Positions 56,472-64,000 of a stretch of 64,000 nt of DNA are shown here, one piece after another. The translations under genes were made by a program, and so were the position numbers. Numbering within the stretch: the first letter of the stretch is position 1; the number at the start of each line of letters is the position of its first letter. The notes beneath the pieces are model-generated. The model ran no database searches, had not been told where the DNA came from, and worked only from the letters and a program-made list of their open reading frames with translations. This DNA is from Microbacterium sp. LWO12-1.2 (GTDB lineage Bacteria; Actinomycetota; Actinomycetes; Actinomycetales; Microbacteriaceae): the NCBI RefSeq assembly GCF_040675875.1, contig NZ_JBEGII010000001.1, positions 1,736,001 to 1,800,000 of the forward strand, given 5' to 3'.

Positions 56472-57844
56472 GCGATCACCCCTTCCGGCACTCGCAGCGC
56501 GACCATCAACCCGCCGCCTTCGGGCGATGAGACCGACAGCTCCGCACCGATCGACGAGAGGAGGTCGGTGGCGATCGCGAGCCCCAACCCCGAGCCCGGT
56601 GTATCGCCGCTGTCGGCGCTGCGCCAGAATCGGTCGGTCGCGGAACCGACCTGGTCCTCGGGAAGTCCGGGACCGTGGTCGCGCACGGTGATCACGGCCG
56701 TGTCGGCCTCACGGTGCGCGCCGACCTCGATCGTGCCCTCATCCGGCGAGAACTTGACGGCGTTGTCGATCACCGCGTCCAGGGCACTCTCCACGATCGT
56801 GCGATCCGTCACGCTCACGACCGCGTTCTCGCCGACGGCGCGGAACGCGATGCCGCGCTGAGCGGCGACCTCGCGCCACGCGTCGGCGCGCCGGGCTGCC
56901 ACGACCGCCAGATCGACGGCGGAGAACATCGAGTCCGCCTGCCCTCGACGTGCGAGCCCGAGCAGCGTCTCGAGGATGCGGGCCATCCGCCGCCCCTCTT
57001 CTCGGGTCTCCTCCACATCACCCTGCCACTCGGGACCGAGCCCGGTCGAGAGGTGTTCGACGCGCAGCAGCAGGGCGTTGAGAGGGTTCCGCAGTTCATG
57101 GGAGGCGTTCAGCGCGAACTCCTGTTGCCGCGCCAGCACACGTTCGATCTCTTCGGCCATGCCGTTGAAGACACGGGTCATCCGTCGCAGCTCCGGAGGG
57201 CCGGTGTCCTCCGAGACCCGCGCGTGCATCTCGCCGCGCTCGATCGCGATCATCGCCTCATCCAGACGGCGCACCGGCGAGAGCACCCAGCGCGCCAGCT
57301 GGAACACGAGCAGCACGCCCAAGACGATCGACACGACCGCGATCGCCCCGAGCACCAGCATCTGCTGCAGGATGGCGGCACGTGGCGCCTCGACGTCGGC
57401 CGTGATCATGACAGCACCGATCACATCGCCGTCGTCGAACACCGGTTCCACCATGCCCGTGTCGGGGATCACCCAGGGGAACGCCGGTTCCGGTGCCTCC
57501 GCCCTTCGCCCCGAGAGCGCCAGGCGCACGCGCTCGGCCTCATCATCGGCCAGGACCTCGAGGCCGGGATCGCTCATCGCCCACGCAGCGCCCGTGAGGT
57601 CGAACACGACCACCTCGATCCCGTACACGTCCTGGAAGCGTCGGGCCTCCCCCTCGATCACGGTCGCACTCCCCGAGCTGAGCGCCTGCCGTGCGCTGGT
57701 CACGAAGTAGCCGAGGTCGCCCAGCTGCTCGGTGTAGAGCGCCTGCTGGATGCTGCGCGCCGCGCTGAGCCCTGTAGCCCCGCCGAGCGAGAGCAGGATG
57801 GCGATCAACGGCACGAGGAAGACGATGACGAGTCGGGTGCGCAT
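56468..57844 (-). CDS. Sensor histidine kinase
   Basis: A 458-residue kinase. An N-terminal membrane helix (IVFLVPLIAILLSLG), an extracytoplasmic domain of about 110 residues and a second helix (LVLGAIAVVSIVLGVLLVF) precede a HAMP domain (RRLDEAMIAIERGEM). The phosphorylated His is in NASHELRNPLNALL (about residue 249), with ATPase boxes VIDNAVKFSPDEG, DHGPGLP and GSGLGLAIA. It overlaps the TAXI gene, and the regulator gene ends 3 bases upstream. Confidence 0.93.
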   Translation of the reverse strand: MRTRLVIVFLVPLIAILLSLGGATGLSAARSIQQALYTEQLGDLGYFVTSARQALSSGSATVIEGEARRFQDVYGIEVVVFDLTGAAWAMSDPGLEVLADDEAERVRLALSGRRAEAPEPAFPWVIPDTGMVEPVFDDGDVIGAVMITADVEAPRAAILQQMLVLGAIAVVSIVLGVLLVFQLARWVLSPVRRLDEAMIAIERGEMHARVSEDTGPPELRRMTRVFNGMAEEIERVLARQQEFALNASHELRNPLNALLLRVEHLSTGLGPEWQGDVEETREEGRRMARILETLLGLARRGQADSMFSAVDLAVVAARRADAWREVAAQRGIAFRAVGENAVVSVTDRTIVESALDAVIDNAVKFSPDEGTIEVGAHREADTAVITVRDHGPGLPEDQVGSATDRFWRSADSGDTPGSGLGLAIATDLLSSIGAELSVSSPEGGGLMVALRVPEGVIA

Positions 57845-57847
57845 CGC

Positions 57848-58519
57848 TCAGGCGCCCGCCAGCCGGTATCCGACTCCCCGTACGGTCTCGATCAGCGTGC
57901 GTTCTCCGGTCTTGCGACGGATCGCGCCGACATGCACCTCGAGCGAGTGCCCGAAGCCGCGCCAGTCGGTGTTCCACACCTCGCGGATGAGCCGTTCCTT
58001 GGGCACGGCGACACCGGGATAGCGTGCCAGCACCGCGACGATGTCGAACTCCTTGCGGGTGAGCTCGACCGGCACCTCGTCGATGAGGAGCTGCCGGGCG
58101 ACGAAGTCGATCTGCACCTCCCCGTCGTGCACCACGATCCGCGCATCGGAGTCCGGTCGCACCGCACGTGAGCGCCGCGTGACCGCTTCGATGCGGGCCA
58201 GCAGCTCATGCACGTCGTAGGGTTTCACGACGAAGTCGTCGGCGCCGGCGCGGAGGCCCTTGATGCGCTCGGTGACCTGGCTCCTCGCCGTGACGACCAC
58301 GATCGGCACGTCGGAGCGACCGCGGATCCGCCGGCACAGATCGATGCCGTCGACATCGGGCAGGCCCAGATCCAGCAGCACCACCTCGGTGTCGGCATCG
58401 AGGAGATCCAGGGCCTGAGCGCCGTCCGCAGCGCGAACGGTCGCATAGCCGGAGCGTGCGAGGAAGGCATCGAGAGCAGCGGCGACGCGTTCGTCGTCCT
58501 CCACGATCAGAATCCTCAT
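57848..58519 (-). CDS. OmpR/PhoB-family response regulator
   Basis: A 223-residue regulator. The receiver has the acidic pair VEDDE, phospho-Asp50 (VLLDLGLPDVDG), Thr in VVTARSQ and Lys in VVKPYDVHELL. The C-terminal winged helix (residues about 125-220) ends GERTLIETVRGVGYRL, the OmpR hallmark. It starts 24 bases after the SpoU methyltransferase gene, so it may be transcribed with it. Confidence 0.95.
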   Translation of the reverse strand: MRILIVEDDERVAAALDAFLARSGYATVRAADGAQALDLLDADTEVVLLDLGLPDVDGIDLCRRIRGRSDVPIVVVTARSQVTERIKGLRAGADDFVVKPYDVHELLARIEAVTRRSRAVRPDSDARIVVHDGEVQIDFVARQLLIDEVPVELTRKEFDIVAVLARYPGVAVPKERLIREVWNTDWRGFGHSLEVHVGAIRRKTGERTLIETVRGVGYRLAGA

Positions 58520-58543
58520 CGATCCTGTCTCTCGTCGCGCAGC

Positions 58544-59353
58544 TCAGCCCGCAGCAGCGCGCTGGGCGAAAGCACTCTCATACAGGCAGACGCTGGCGGC
58601 GGTCGCCAGGTTCAGGGATTCCGCGCGACCGAAGATCGGCAGCTTCAGCACGCGGTCCGCGAGCTCCAAGGCCGTGTCCTCCAAGCCTCGGGCCTCGTTG
58701 CCGAACAGCCAGGCGGTGGGCTCCGCCAGCACACCGTCGGCACGCGCCGCGAGCAGGTCATCGCCCTTGACATCGGCCGCGAGGATGTTGAGCCCTGCCG
58801 CGTGGGCACGGTCGACGACATCAGCCAGATCAGCGGCGACGGAGACCGGCAAGTGGAACAGCGAGCCTGTCGTCGCGCGCACCACCTTGGGGTTGTAAGG
58901 GTCGACGGTGCGACCGGTCAGCACGACGGCGTCCGCCCCTGCCGCATCGGCCGCGCGGATGATCGTTCCGAGGTTGCCCGGATCACGCACCTCCTCGCAG
59001 ATCGCGACGAGTCGAGGGCGTGCGGCGAACACGTCGCGCACGGATGTCGGCATCTGTCGGACGACCGCGATCAGCCCCTGCGGGGTGACCGTGTCTGCCA
59101 TCGCGTTCAGGACGTACTCGGTGACGTACTCGACGTCGATGTCGGCATCCGCAGCGTTTGCACGGATGTCCGCATGCTTCTCCCAACCTGTCGGCGTCGC
59201 GAACAGCTCGACGATCGACTCAGGGCGGTAGGTGAGCGCTTCGCGCACGGCCTGCGGACCTTCGAGAAGGAACAGACCTGTCTCGGTACGCGCGCTGCGC
59301 TTGGTCAGCTTCGCGACAGCACGGACTCGGGGGGACCGGGGGTTCTCCAGCAC
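58544..59353 (-). CDS. SpoU/TrmH-family RNA 2'-O-methyltransferase
   Basis: A 269-residue SPOUT enzyme. The N-terminal substrate-binding domain (GLFLLEGPQAVREAL) is followed by the knotted core with motif 1 EEVRDPGNLGTIIRAADAAGAD (key run DPGNLGTIIRA), motif 2 LFGNEARGL and motif 3 LPIFGRAESLNLATAASV (key run ESLNLATA). It methylates a ribose in rRNA or tRNA. A similar gene follows rplT in M. tuberculosis (Rv1644), matching this position. Confidence 0.93.
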   Translation of the reverse strand: MLENPRSPRVRAVAKLTKRSARTETGLFLLEGPQAVREALTYRPESIVELFATPTGWEKHADIRANAADADIDVEYVTEYVLNAMADTVTPQGLIAVVRQMPTSVRDVFAARPRLVAICEEVRDPGNLGTIIRAADAAGADAVVLTGRTVDPYNPKVVRATTGSLFHLPVSVAADLADVVDRAHAAGLNILAADVKGDDLLAARADGVLAEPTAWLFGNEARGLEDTALELADRVLKLPIFGRAESLNLATAASVCLYESAFAQRAAAG

Positions 59354-59423
59354 GTGTCACAGTCTAAGAGGCGCGAGGCGCCCGAAACGCCAATCCGCGC
59401 TCGACGCGGCACGGGGACGACGA

Positions 59424-59451
59424 AGGGCGCCCTCCCGAAGGAGAGCGCCCT
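59424..59451 (-). terminator. Terminator or attenuator after rplT
   Basis: Arms AGGGCGC and GCGCCCT extended by CTCC/GGAG around a CGAA loop. It lies about 17 bases past the rplT stop, before the methyltransferase gene. No T-run follows, so read-through is likely partial. Confidence 0.65.
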
Positions 59452-59467
59452 GAGCAGCGTCTGATGC

Positions 59468-59854
59468 TTACGCAGCCGACTTCGGCGCGTTGACGTCGGA
59501 AGGCAGAGCCTTCTTGGCCGTCTCGACCAACGTCGCGAACGTGGCTGCATCGTTGACCGCGAGGTCGGCGAGCATGCGACGGTCGACCGTGACACCCGCG
59601 AGGCCGAGGCCCTGGATGAAGCGGTTGTAGGTCATGCCGTTCAGGCGAGCCGCAGCGTTGATGCGCTGGATCCACAGACGGCGGAAGTCGCCCTTGCGCT
59701 TGCGACGGTCACGGTACGAGTAGACCAGCGAGTGGATGACCTGCTCTTTGGCCTTGCGGTAGAGGCGCGAACGCTGACCGCGGTAACCCTTGGCGCGCTC
59801 GAGGATGACCCGGCGCTTCTTGTGGGCGTTTACTGCCCGCTTGACTCTTGCCAT
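59468..59854 (-). CDS. rplT: 50S ribosomal protein L20
   Basis: A 128-residue basic protein. [25 protein letters not shown] is the disordered N-terminal arm (key run NAHKKRR), with [20 protein letters not shown] as the globular core. Last gene of the infC-rpmI-rplT operon, 32 bases after rpmI. Confidence 0.97.
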   Translation of the reverse strand: MARVKRAVNAHKKRRVILERAKGYRGQRSRLYRKAKEQVIHSLVYSYRDRRKRKGDFRRLWIQRINAAARLNGMTYNRFIQGLGLAGVTVDRRMLADLAVNDAATFATLVETAKKALPSDVNAPKSAA

Positions 59855-59886
59855 TTTCCTATGTTCCTATTCGTGCGTCGGGCGCG

Positions 59887-60081
59887 TCAGCGGCCGAGAA
59901 GCTTCTTGGCGACCTTGGTGTCAGCCTTCGACAGCACCTGGTCCTGGTTCAGACGACGGGTGCGACGGCTCGACTTGTGCTCGAGGTTGTGGCGCATCCC
60001 GGCCTGCTGCTTCTTCAGCTTGCCGCTGCCGGTGATCTTGAAGCGCTTCTTAGCACCCGAGTGGGTCTTCTGCTTCGGCAT
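59887..60081 (-). CDS. rpmI: 50S ribosomal protein L35
   Basis: A 64-residue basic protein beginning [20 protein letters not shown]. The ATG at 60081 gives the family length and has GGAAGAG just upstream. A longer frame from 60099 adds six residues that include this ribosome binding site. It lies 72 bases after infC. Confidence 0.96.
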   Translation of the reverse strand: MPKQKTHSGAKKRFKITGSGKLKKQQAGMRHNLEHKSSRRTRRLNQDQVLSKADTKVAKKLLGR

Positions 60082-60153
60082 CTTCTCTTCCTTCGTCATG
60101 CGCCTTCTCAGGCGACGTTGTCAACCCGCGGTGCGGGAGTCTGGGGGCGGGAG

Positions 60154-60780
60154 TTACTCCGCGGGAGCCTCAGCCGGAACATCCGACTCGCTCTTGGCGT
60201 CACGGGCAGCCTGCTTGTTCGCAGCGCGCTGTGCGTCACGCACGGCGTTCTGCTCCTGCTTGGCCTCGGACTTGCTCTTCAGCGGAGCCACGACCATGAC
60301 CATGTTGCGGCCGTCGATGGTCGGGTTCGACTCGACGGTTCCGAACTCGGCGACGTCCTCGGCGAACTTGCGCAGCAGACGAACACCCTGCTCTGGACGC
60401 GACTGCTCACGACCGCGGAACAGGATCATGGCCTTGACCTTGTCGCCGGCCTTGAGGAAGCCCTCGGCGCGCTTGAGCTTGGTCGTGTAGTCGTGCGCCT
60501 CGATCTTCAGACGGAAACGGACCTCTTTGAGGATCGTGTTCGCCTGGTTGCGACGCGCTTCCTTTTCCTTCTGGGCGGCCTCGTACTTGAACTTGCCGTA
60601 ATCCATGATCTTGACCACGGGCGGCTTCGAGTTGGGGGCGACCTCTACGAGGTCGAGGTCGGCTTCCTGCGCAAGGCGCAGCGCCGCCTCGATGCGGACG
60701 ACGCCGATCTGCTCACCCGCGGGGCCGACGAGGCGGACCTCGGGGACGCGGATGCGCTCATTGGTGCGGGGATCGCTGAT
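60154..60780 (-). CDS. infC: Translation initiation factor IF-3 (ATC start codon)
   Basis: A 208-residue factor. The N domain starts [20 protein letters not shown] and continues through [38 protein letters not shown] is the linker signature, and the C domain follows ([16 protein letters not shown] type, here [15 protein letters not shown]). The start is ATC at 60780-60778 with AAGGAG 7 bases upstream; no ATG, GTG or TTG gives the N domain. A rare AUU/AUC start lets IF-3 repress its own translation, a well-known trait of infC. The C-terminal tail of about 30 residues ([15 protein letters not shown]) is an Ala/Lys-rich extension. Confidence 0.95.
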   Translation of the reverse strand: MSDPRTNERIRVPEVRLVGPAGEQIGVVRIEAALRLAQEADLDLVEVAPNSKPPVVKIMDYGKFKYEAAQKEKEARRNQANTILKEVRFRLKIEAHDYTTKLKRAEGFLKAGDKVKAMILFRGREQSRPEQGVRLLRKFAEDVAEFGTVESNPTIDGRNMVMVVAPLKSKSEAKQEQNAVRDAQRAANKQAARDAKSESDVPAEAPAE

Positions 60781-61035
60781 GCGGAACTCCTTAGACGATG
60801 TGTTTCGGCCACCGTGACGCTGTCTGCATCACGGGCGAAATCGGAATCGTCCCCACCCACCGGCATTCAGACGCCGGCTCTGCACCCTGCCTGCCGGTTC
60901 CCTCGTACGAGCGGAGCCGGTGGAGTACAAGACCCGGTAGCCTTGAACGGCAAGCGCGGGTGGGAAGTGAATCCTCTTTCGGTCCAGAGCATAACGCTCC
61001 GGAGCCCGGCAAAGTCTAACAGAAAGCAAGGCGAA

Positions 61036-61431
61036 GTGACGACTCAGGGCCACGAGGCAGACCGCGAGCGGGAAGAGCGCTGGGCACGGCAGGAGGAAGC
61101 AGCGGCATCCGCCACCCGTGACATCGCCGATGTTCCGGCCGTCGAGGTGATCACCACCGCCGCCGTGCACCTCATGAGTGCCGCAGCCGTGAAGCTCGGC
61201 CTCGCCGACGAACCCGATGCGGCGGCGCAGCTCGACCTCGATGAGGCGCGCAAGCTCATCAACGCGCTTGCCGGCCTCATCACCGCCGGTGCTCCGGAGA
61301 TCAGCGACATGCACGCGCGGTCGCTGCGCGATGGCCTGCGGTCCCTGCAGCTCGCTTTCCGCGAAGCCTCTGTCATCCCCGACCCGATCGGCAAGGGTCC
61401 GGGCGAGAAGTGGACCGGGCCGGTCAACTAG
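61036..61431 (+). CDS. DUF1844 family protein
   Basis: A 131-residue protein. DUF1844 signatures are [21 protein letters not shown] (key run [16 protein letters not shown]) and [15 protein letters not shown]. The fold is a short helical hairpin, function unknown; a copy next to infC is common in actinobacteria. GTG at 61036 follows AAGG closely. It is divergent from infC, sharing a 255-base promoter gap. Confidence 0.88.
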   Translation: MTTQGHEADREREERWARQEEAAASATRDIADVPAVEVITTAAVHLMSAAAVKLGLADEPDAAAQLDLDEARKLINALAGLITAGAPEISDMHARSLRDGLRSLQLAFREASVIPDPIGKGPGEKWTGPVN

Positions 61432-61485
61432 GTACGTCGGGTTGCGCGGGCCGGGACGCCGCTTCCCTCGCAGAACGGGGACCCT

Positions 61486-61498
61486 CCCGCTTCGCGGG
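61486..61498. terminator. Short hairpin in the convergent gap after DUF1844
   Basis: CCCGC-TTC-GCGGG within a 150-base gap between the convergent DUF1844 and SseB-family genes, flanked by longer CGTCGGG/CCCGACG-like arms (near 61436 and 61540). It probably contributes to bidirectional termination. Confidence 0.4.
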
Positions 61499-61581
61499 CC
61501 CCTCCCGATGCTCGCTCCCGCGACGTCCCGACCCGCTCCGCGGTCGCCCTCGTTGAGGCCGGTGGGAGCAGCAGAGGGCTT

Positions 61582-62391
61582 CTATGCGCTGCGGCGGAGC
61601 TTGACGGTGAGCGAATCGGCCAGGACGGCGATACGGTCATCGGCGGCCCAGCGCTGCGCCAGGCGGGACAGCACGGCGTCGAGCACCTCGCGCTCCAAGC
61701 CGTCGACCAGTTCCAGGATCACGACGAGCTCGGGGCCGCGGAGGCGGGCATCCGGATCCCCCGAGGCGACCGCCACATCGATCACGGCGAGCTCGTGCGC
61801 GACGCTCTCCTGGAGCGCGGTGTACACCTCGGCGGAGAGGAAGCTCGGCTCCCAGGTATGCCCCTGGGCGATCGCCCAGACCGCAGGTCGCCGGAAGACG
61901 AACTCGGTGTCGGATGTCGGATCGAGCACGATGAGGTCGGTGTCCTCCGCGGACGCCGCCAGGGCAGCCCGAAGCGCCTCGACCGGGATCGGTCGTGCCG
62001 CGGGATCCCACTTCTGCATCGCCTCGACGGAGGAGAACACCGGCTGCACGCGACGCCCGTCCGGGGCTGCGACGGTCACGATCGACAGTTCCTGCGTCTT
62101 GTCGACAGCCAGACCGCTCGGCGCGATGCCCTCCTCGCCCTTCTCGGCGATCAGCGGGATCAGCACCCGTGCGGAACGGAAGGCATCGACGACCTCGACC
62201 TGACTGCCCTCGCCTGCACGGAAGCGCAGGAGGGCGGCGAGCAGTGCGGGGTCGGCGGAGCCGTCATCCTCCGCATGCGGGTTCGACTCGAAGCTGCGCC
62301 CCTCCCAGGGGACGCCCGCGGAGTCCCCGCGGTTCGCGGCAGCGTGCCCGTGGTCACCGTGACCGCAGGCGTCGTCAGTCCCCTGCGACAT
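61582..62391 (-). CDS. SseB-family protein
   Basis: A 269-residue protein. An N-terminal His/Asp/Gly-rich stretch ([12 protein letters not shown]) may bind metal. The SseB core follows: [37 protein letters not shown], and the ILELVDG tail. Function is unknown; in enterobacteria SseB affects serine sensitivity. ATG at 62391 overlaps the priA end by 17 bases. Confidence 0.85.
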   Translation of the reverse strand: MSQGTDDACGHGDHGHAAANRGDSAGVPWEGRSFESNPHAEDDGSADPALLAALLRFRAGEGSQVEVVDAFRSARVLIPLIAEKGEEGIAPSGLAVDKTQELSIVTVAAPDGRRVQPVFSSVEAMQKWDPAARPIPVEALRAALAASAEDTDLIVLDPTSDTEFVFRRPAVWAIAQGHTWEPSFLSAEVYTALQESVAHELAVIDVAVASGDPDARLRGPELVVILELVDGLEREVLDAVLSRLAQRWAADDRIAVLADSLTVKLRRSA

Positions 62392-63121
62392 CCAGCGCCT
62401 CGGCCAGCGTGAACGCACCGGCGTAGAGAGCCTTGCCGACGATCGCGCCCTCGATGCCGAGCGGCACGAGCTCGCGCAGCGCCGCGATGTCGTCCAGATT
62501 CGAGATTCCCCCGGAAGCCACGACCGGCTTCGGGGTGCGCGATGCGACCTCGCGCAGCAGTTCGAGGTTCGGTCCGCGCAGCGTGCCGTCCTTGGTGACA
62601 TCGGTGACGACGTAACGGCTGCATCCGGCGTCCTCGAGGCGGTCGAGGACCTCCCAGAGGTCACCACCCTCCTTGGTCCAGCCGCGTGCTGCCAGAGTCG
62701 TGCCTCGCACGTCGAGACCCACGGCGATCGCCTCGCCGTAGCGTCCGATCACGTCGGCGGCCCACTCGGGGTTCTCGAGAGCCGCGGTTCCGAGGTTGAT
62801 GCGGGTCGCGCCGCTCTCGAGCGCCGCTTCGAGGGTCGCATCGTCGCGGATGCCACCGGACAGCTCGATGTTGACACCGCGGTACTGCTTGATGACCTTG
62901 CGCAGGATGGGGGCGTTGCTGCCGCGACCGAACGCAGCGTCGAGGTCGACGAGATGGATCCACTTCGCCCCCTGCGACACCCACTCCCCTGCGGCATCCA
63001 GCGGGTCGCCGTAGTTGGTCTCGGTGCCGGCCTCGCCCTGCGTGAGGCGAACGGCCTTTCCACCGGCGACGTCGACGGCCGGGAGAAGCGTGAGTGAGGG
63101 AGACTGCGCGAAGTCGTTCAT
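62375..63121 (-). CDS. priA: Phosphoribosyl isomerase A (HisA/TrpF activity)
   Basis: A 248-residue TIM barrel. [15 protein letters not shown] holds the first catalytic Asp (residue 17) and [15 protein letters not shown] the second (about 175). The [12 protein letters not shown] and VEASGGI-type [10 protein letters not shown] phosphate sites are present. In actinobacteria this single enzyme isomerises both the histidine (ProFAR) and tryptophan (PRA) intermediates, so no separate trpF is expected. That dual role is family knowledge, not shown here. Confidence 0.93.
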   Translation of the reverse strand: MNDFAQSPSLTLLPAVDVAGGKAVRLTQGEAGTETNYGDPLDAAGEWVSQGAKWIHLVDLDAAFGRGSNAPILRKVIKQYRGVNIELSGGIRDDATLEAALESGATRINLGTAALENPEWAADVIGRYGEAIAVGLDVRGTTLAARGWTKEGGDLWEVLDRLEDAGCSRYVVTDVTKDGTLRGPNLELLREVASRTPKPVVASGGISNLDDIAALRELVPLGIEGAIVGKALYAGAFTLAEALDVAGD

Positions 63122-63261
63122 GGGTTCCTAAGGTGAGGATTCAGATCAGCGGTCCGAGCACACCCGTCACGGACGCACGAGAACCGAGAGTATCGCGACC
63201 CTGGTCACCCTCCAAATGCAGGGGAAACGTGACGGAAACGCACGGGATAGGCTGAGTCATC

Positions 63262-64000
63262 ATGTCCGGACCCCACGAAGAAGCCACACCGGGTACCGGC
63301 GCGCGTCGACGCGACGATCAGCCCCCGCTCGTCGAGTCTGTCCCGCTCTTCTCGACCGACGCCCCCGCGGTTCCTCCGCGGCCGGCGACGGCACCCACGC
63401 CACCGGCTCAGCCGCCGTACCGCCGTACCCGTGCAGAGGCCCGCGAAGACCGCGCCCCGCAGCCATCCGCACCTCCGCGCCCGCTGCCGCCGGCGCCGGT
63501 GACGCCGCCCACGGGGACGTCACCGGCATCCCAGGTCGCCGTGCCGGCCACGGCCCCCACCGACACCGTCCCCCGCCGCCCGCTCGCGCCCGGCCCCGCG
63601 GGTGCATCGACCTCACCGACGGCCGTGCCCCGGATGCCCGCGGCCCCGACGCCGGGGCTTCAGGCACCCACGCCAGGGATTCAGACACCGACGCCGCCTG
63701 TCGTCCCGGCCTCATCCAGATCCGCGCCACCCGCACCTGCACCCTCGGTGCCGGCGTCCTCGGCGCCTGGGCCTGTGCCGTCGACCCCGGCACACATCGA
63801 GGCGGAATCACGTCGTGAGCAGCGGGTGCGCGAACGGGACTCGTTCCTGCAGACCGAGCGCCCCGAGGAGCCGGCCCGTGAGGGCGCCCGCGGCGCGCTC
63901 AACCGCCTCGGCCTGCGCATCCGTCCTTCGGCGGACGAGCAGTCGGCTCGTGACGACGAGCTCGCGGTGAGTCAGCACTGGCCAGGACCGCGCACGATAG
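63262..64000 (+). CDS. 5' part of a proline-rich protein running off the window (ParA/MinD-like C-terminus suspected)
   Basis: An open frame from ATG 63262 to the window end, at least 246 residues. Residues about 20-185 are low-complexity Pro/Ala/Thr (many PxxP runs). A charged helical segment follows (RREQRVRERDSFLQTERP). The last visible residues, VSQHWPGPRTI, resemble the lead-in to the P-loop of large MinD/ParA-like ATPases found near type VII secretion or cell-envelope genes. That resemblance is weak; only the frame itself is sure. It is divergent from priA with a 140-base gap. Confidence 0.7.
   Translation, partial: MSGPHEEATPGTGARRRDDQPPLVESVPLFSTDAPAVPPRPATAPTPPAQPPYRRTRAEAREDRAPQPSAPPRPLPPAPVTPPTGTSPASQVAVPATAPTDTVPRRPLAPGPAGASTSPTAVPRMPAAPTPGLQAPTPGIQTPTPPVVPASSRSAPPAPAPSVPASSAPGPVPSTPAHIEAESRREQRVRERDSFLQTERPEEPAREGARGALNRLGLRIRPSADEQSARDDELAVSQHWPGPRTI

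Overview
The window is a high-GC actinobacterial chromosome segment, most likely from a Microbacteriaceae genus such as Microbacterium. The evidence is the GC-rich codon use, the DUF222-HNH and DUF559-type genes, the gluABCD order, a GAAC-N4-GTTC SOS box, and a gene order that runs in the same succession as the Mycobacterium tuberculosis backbone from infC to der (from memory, roughly Rv1641 to Rv1713). Almost all backbone genes are on the minus strand, in long chains with 1 to 17 base overlaps (ATGA, GTGA, TGATG), which points to a few long, translationally coupled operons. The genus is an inference; no database was searched.

Layout. 1-1430 is poorly coding accessory or decayed DNA next to tRNA-Pro(GGG). 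1657-5491 is a plus-strand block: GNAT enzyme, a small helix-hairpin-helix protein, an unknown protein, a YhhN-family membrane protein, an S4 RNA-binding protein and an SOS-box-preceded DUF222-HNH protein. 5546-23346 is the conserved minus-strand core: Nudix-NYN fusion, der, cmk, tyrA, rluB, scpB, scpA, a ParA-type ATPase, xerD, Nudix, pyrG, recN, nadK, tlyA, a 57-aa protein, a HAD phosphatase and a very repetitive TPR-like protein. 23378-29066 is one rrn operon (16S-23S-5S, minus strand) with a terminator and two promoters. 29285-36063 is mixed: a CoA transferase, a DUF4184 membrane protein, tyrS, a SatD/DUF3307-like pair, a DUF1349 protein and a DUF559-type protein bracketed by long palindromes.

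36271-42966 is the arginine operon argC-J-B-D-F-H, without argG or argR, and with a 12-codon ORF wedged between argC and argJ. 43200-46276 is thiamine salvage: a TPP riboswitch, thiM and a ThiE-ThiD-TenA trifunctional fusion. 46306-50729 holds an epimerase-like protein, a DUF402 protein and pheT. pheT carries an in-frame tandem repeat insertion. pheS follows, then the glutamate ABC transporter gluABCD (51803-55145). 55509-58519 is a two-component system plus a TAXI-type binding lipoprotein. 58544-61431 is translation: a SpoU methyltransferase, rplT, rpmI, infC (ATC start) and divergent DUF1844. 61582-63121 holds an SseB-family protein and priA/hisA. 63262 to the end is the start of a proline-rich protein that leaves the window.

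The most unusual signals are repeat-driven. Copies of a dispersed motif (TTCGACAAGCTCAGGGACC) fill the cmk-tyrA gap, supply a ribosome binding site, and are amplified inside pheT as extra peptide. The gene after the rrn operon carries 26 arginine-rich peptide repeats plus a hexanucleotide microsatellite. Other signals are a Nudix-NYN fusion, a TAXI protein paired with a sensor kinase but no transporter, and two micro-ORFs joined to their neighbours by stop/start overlaps.
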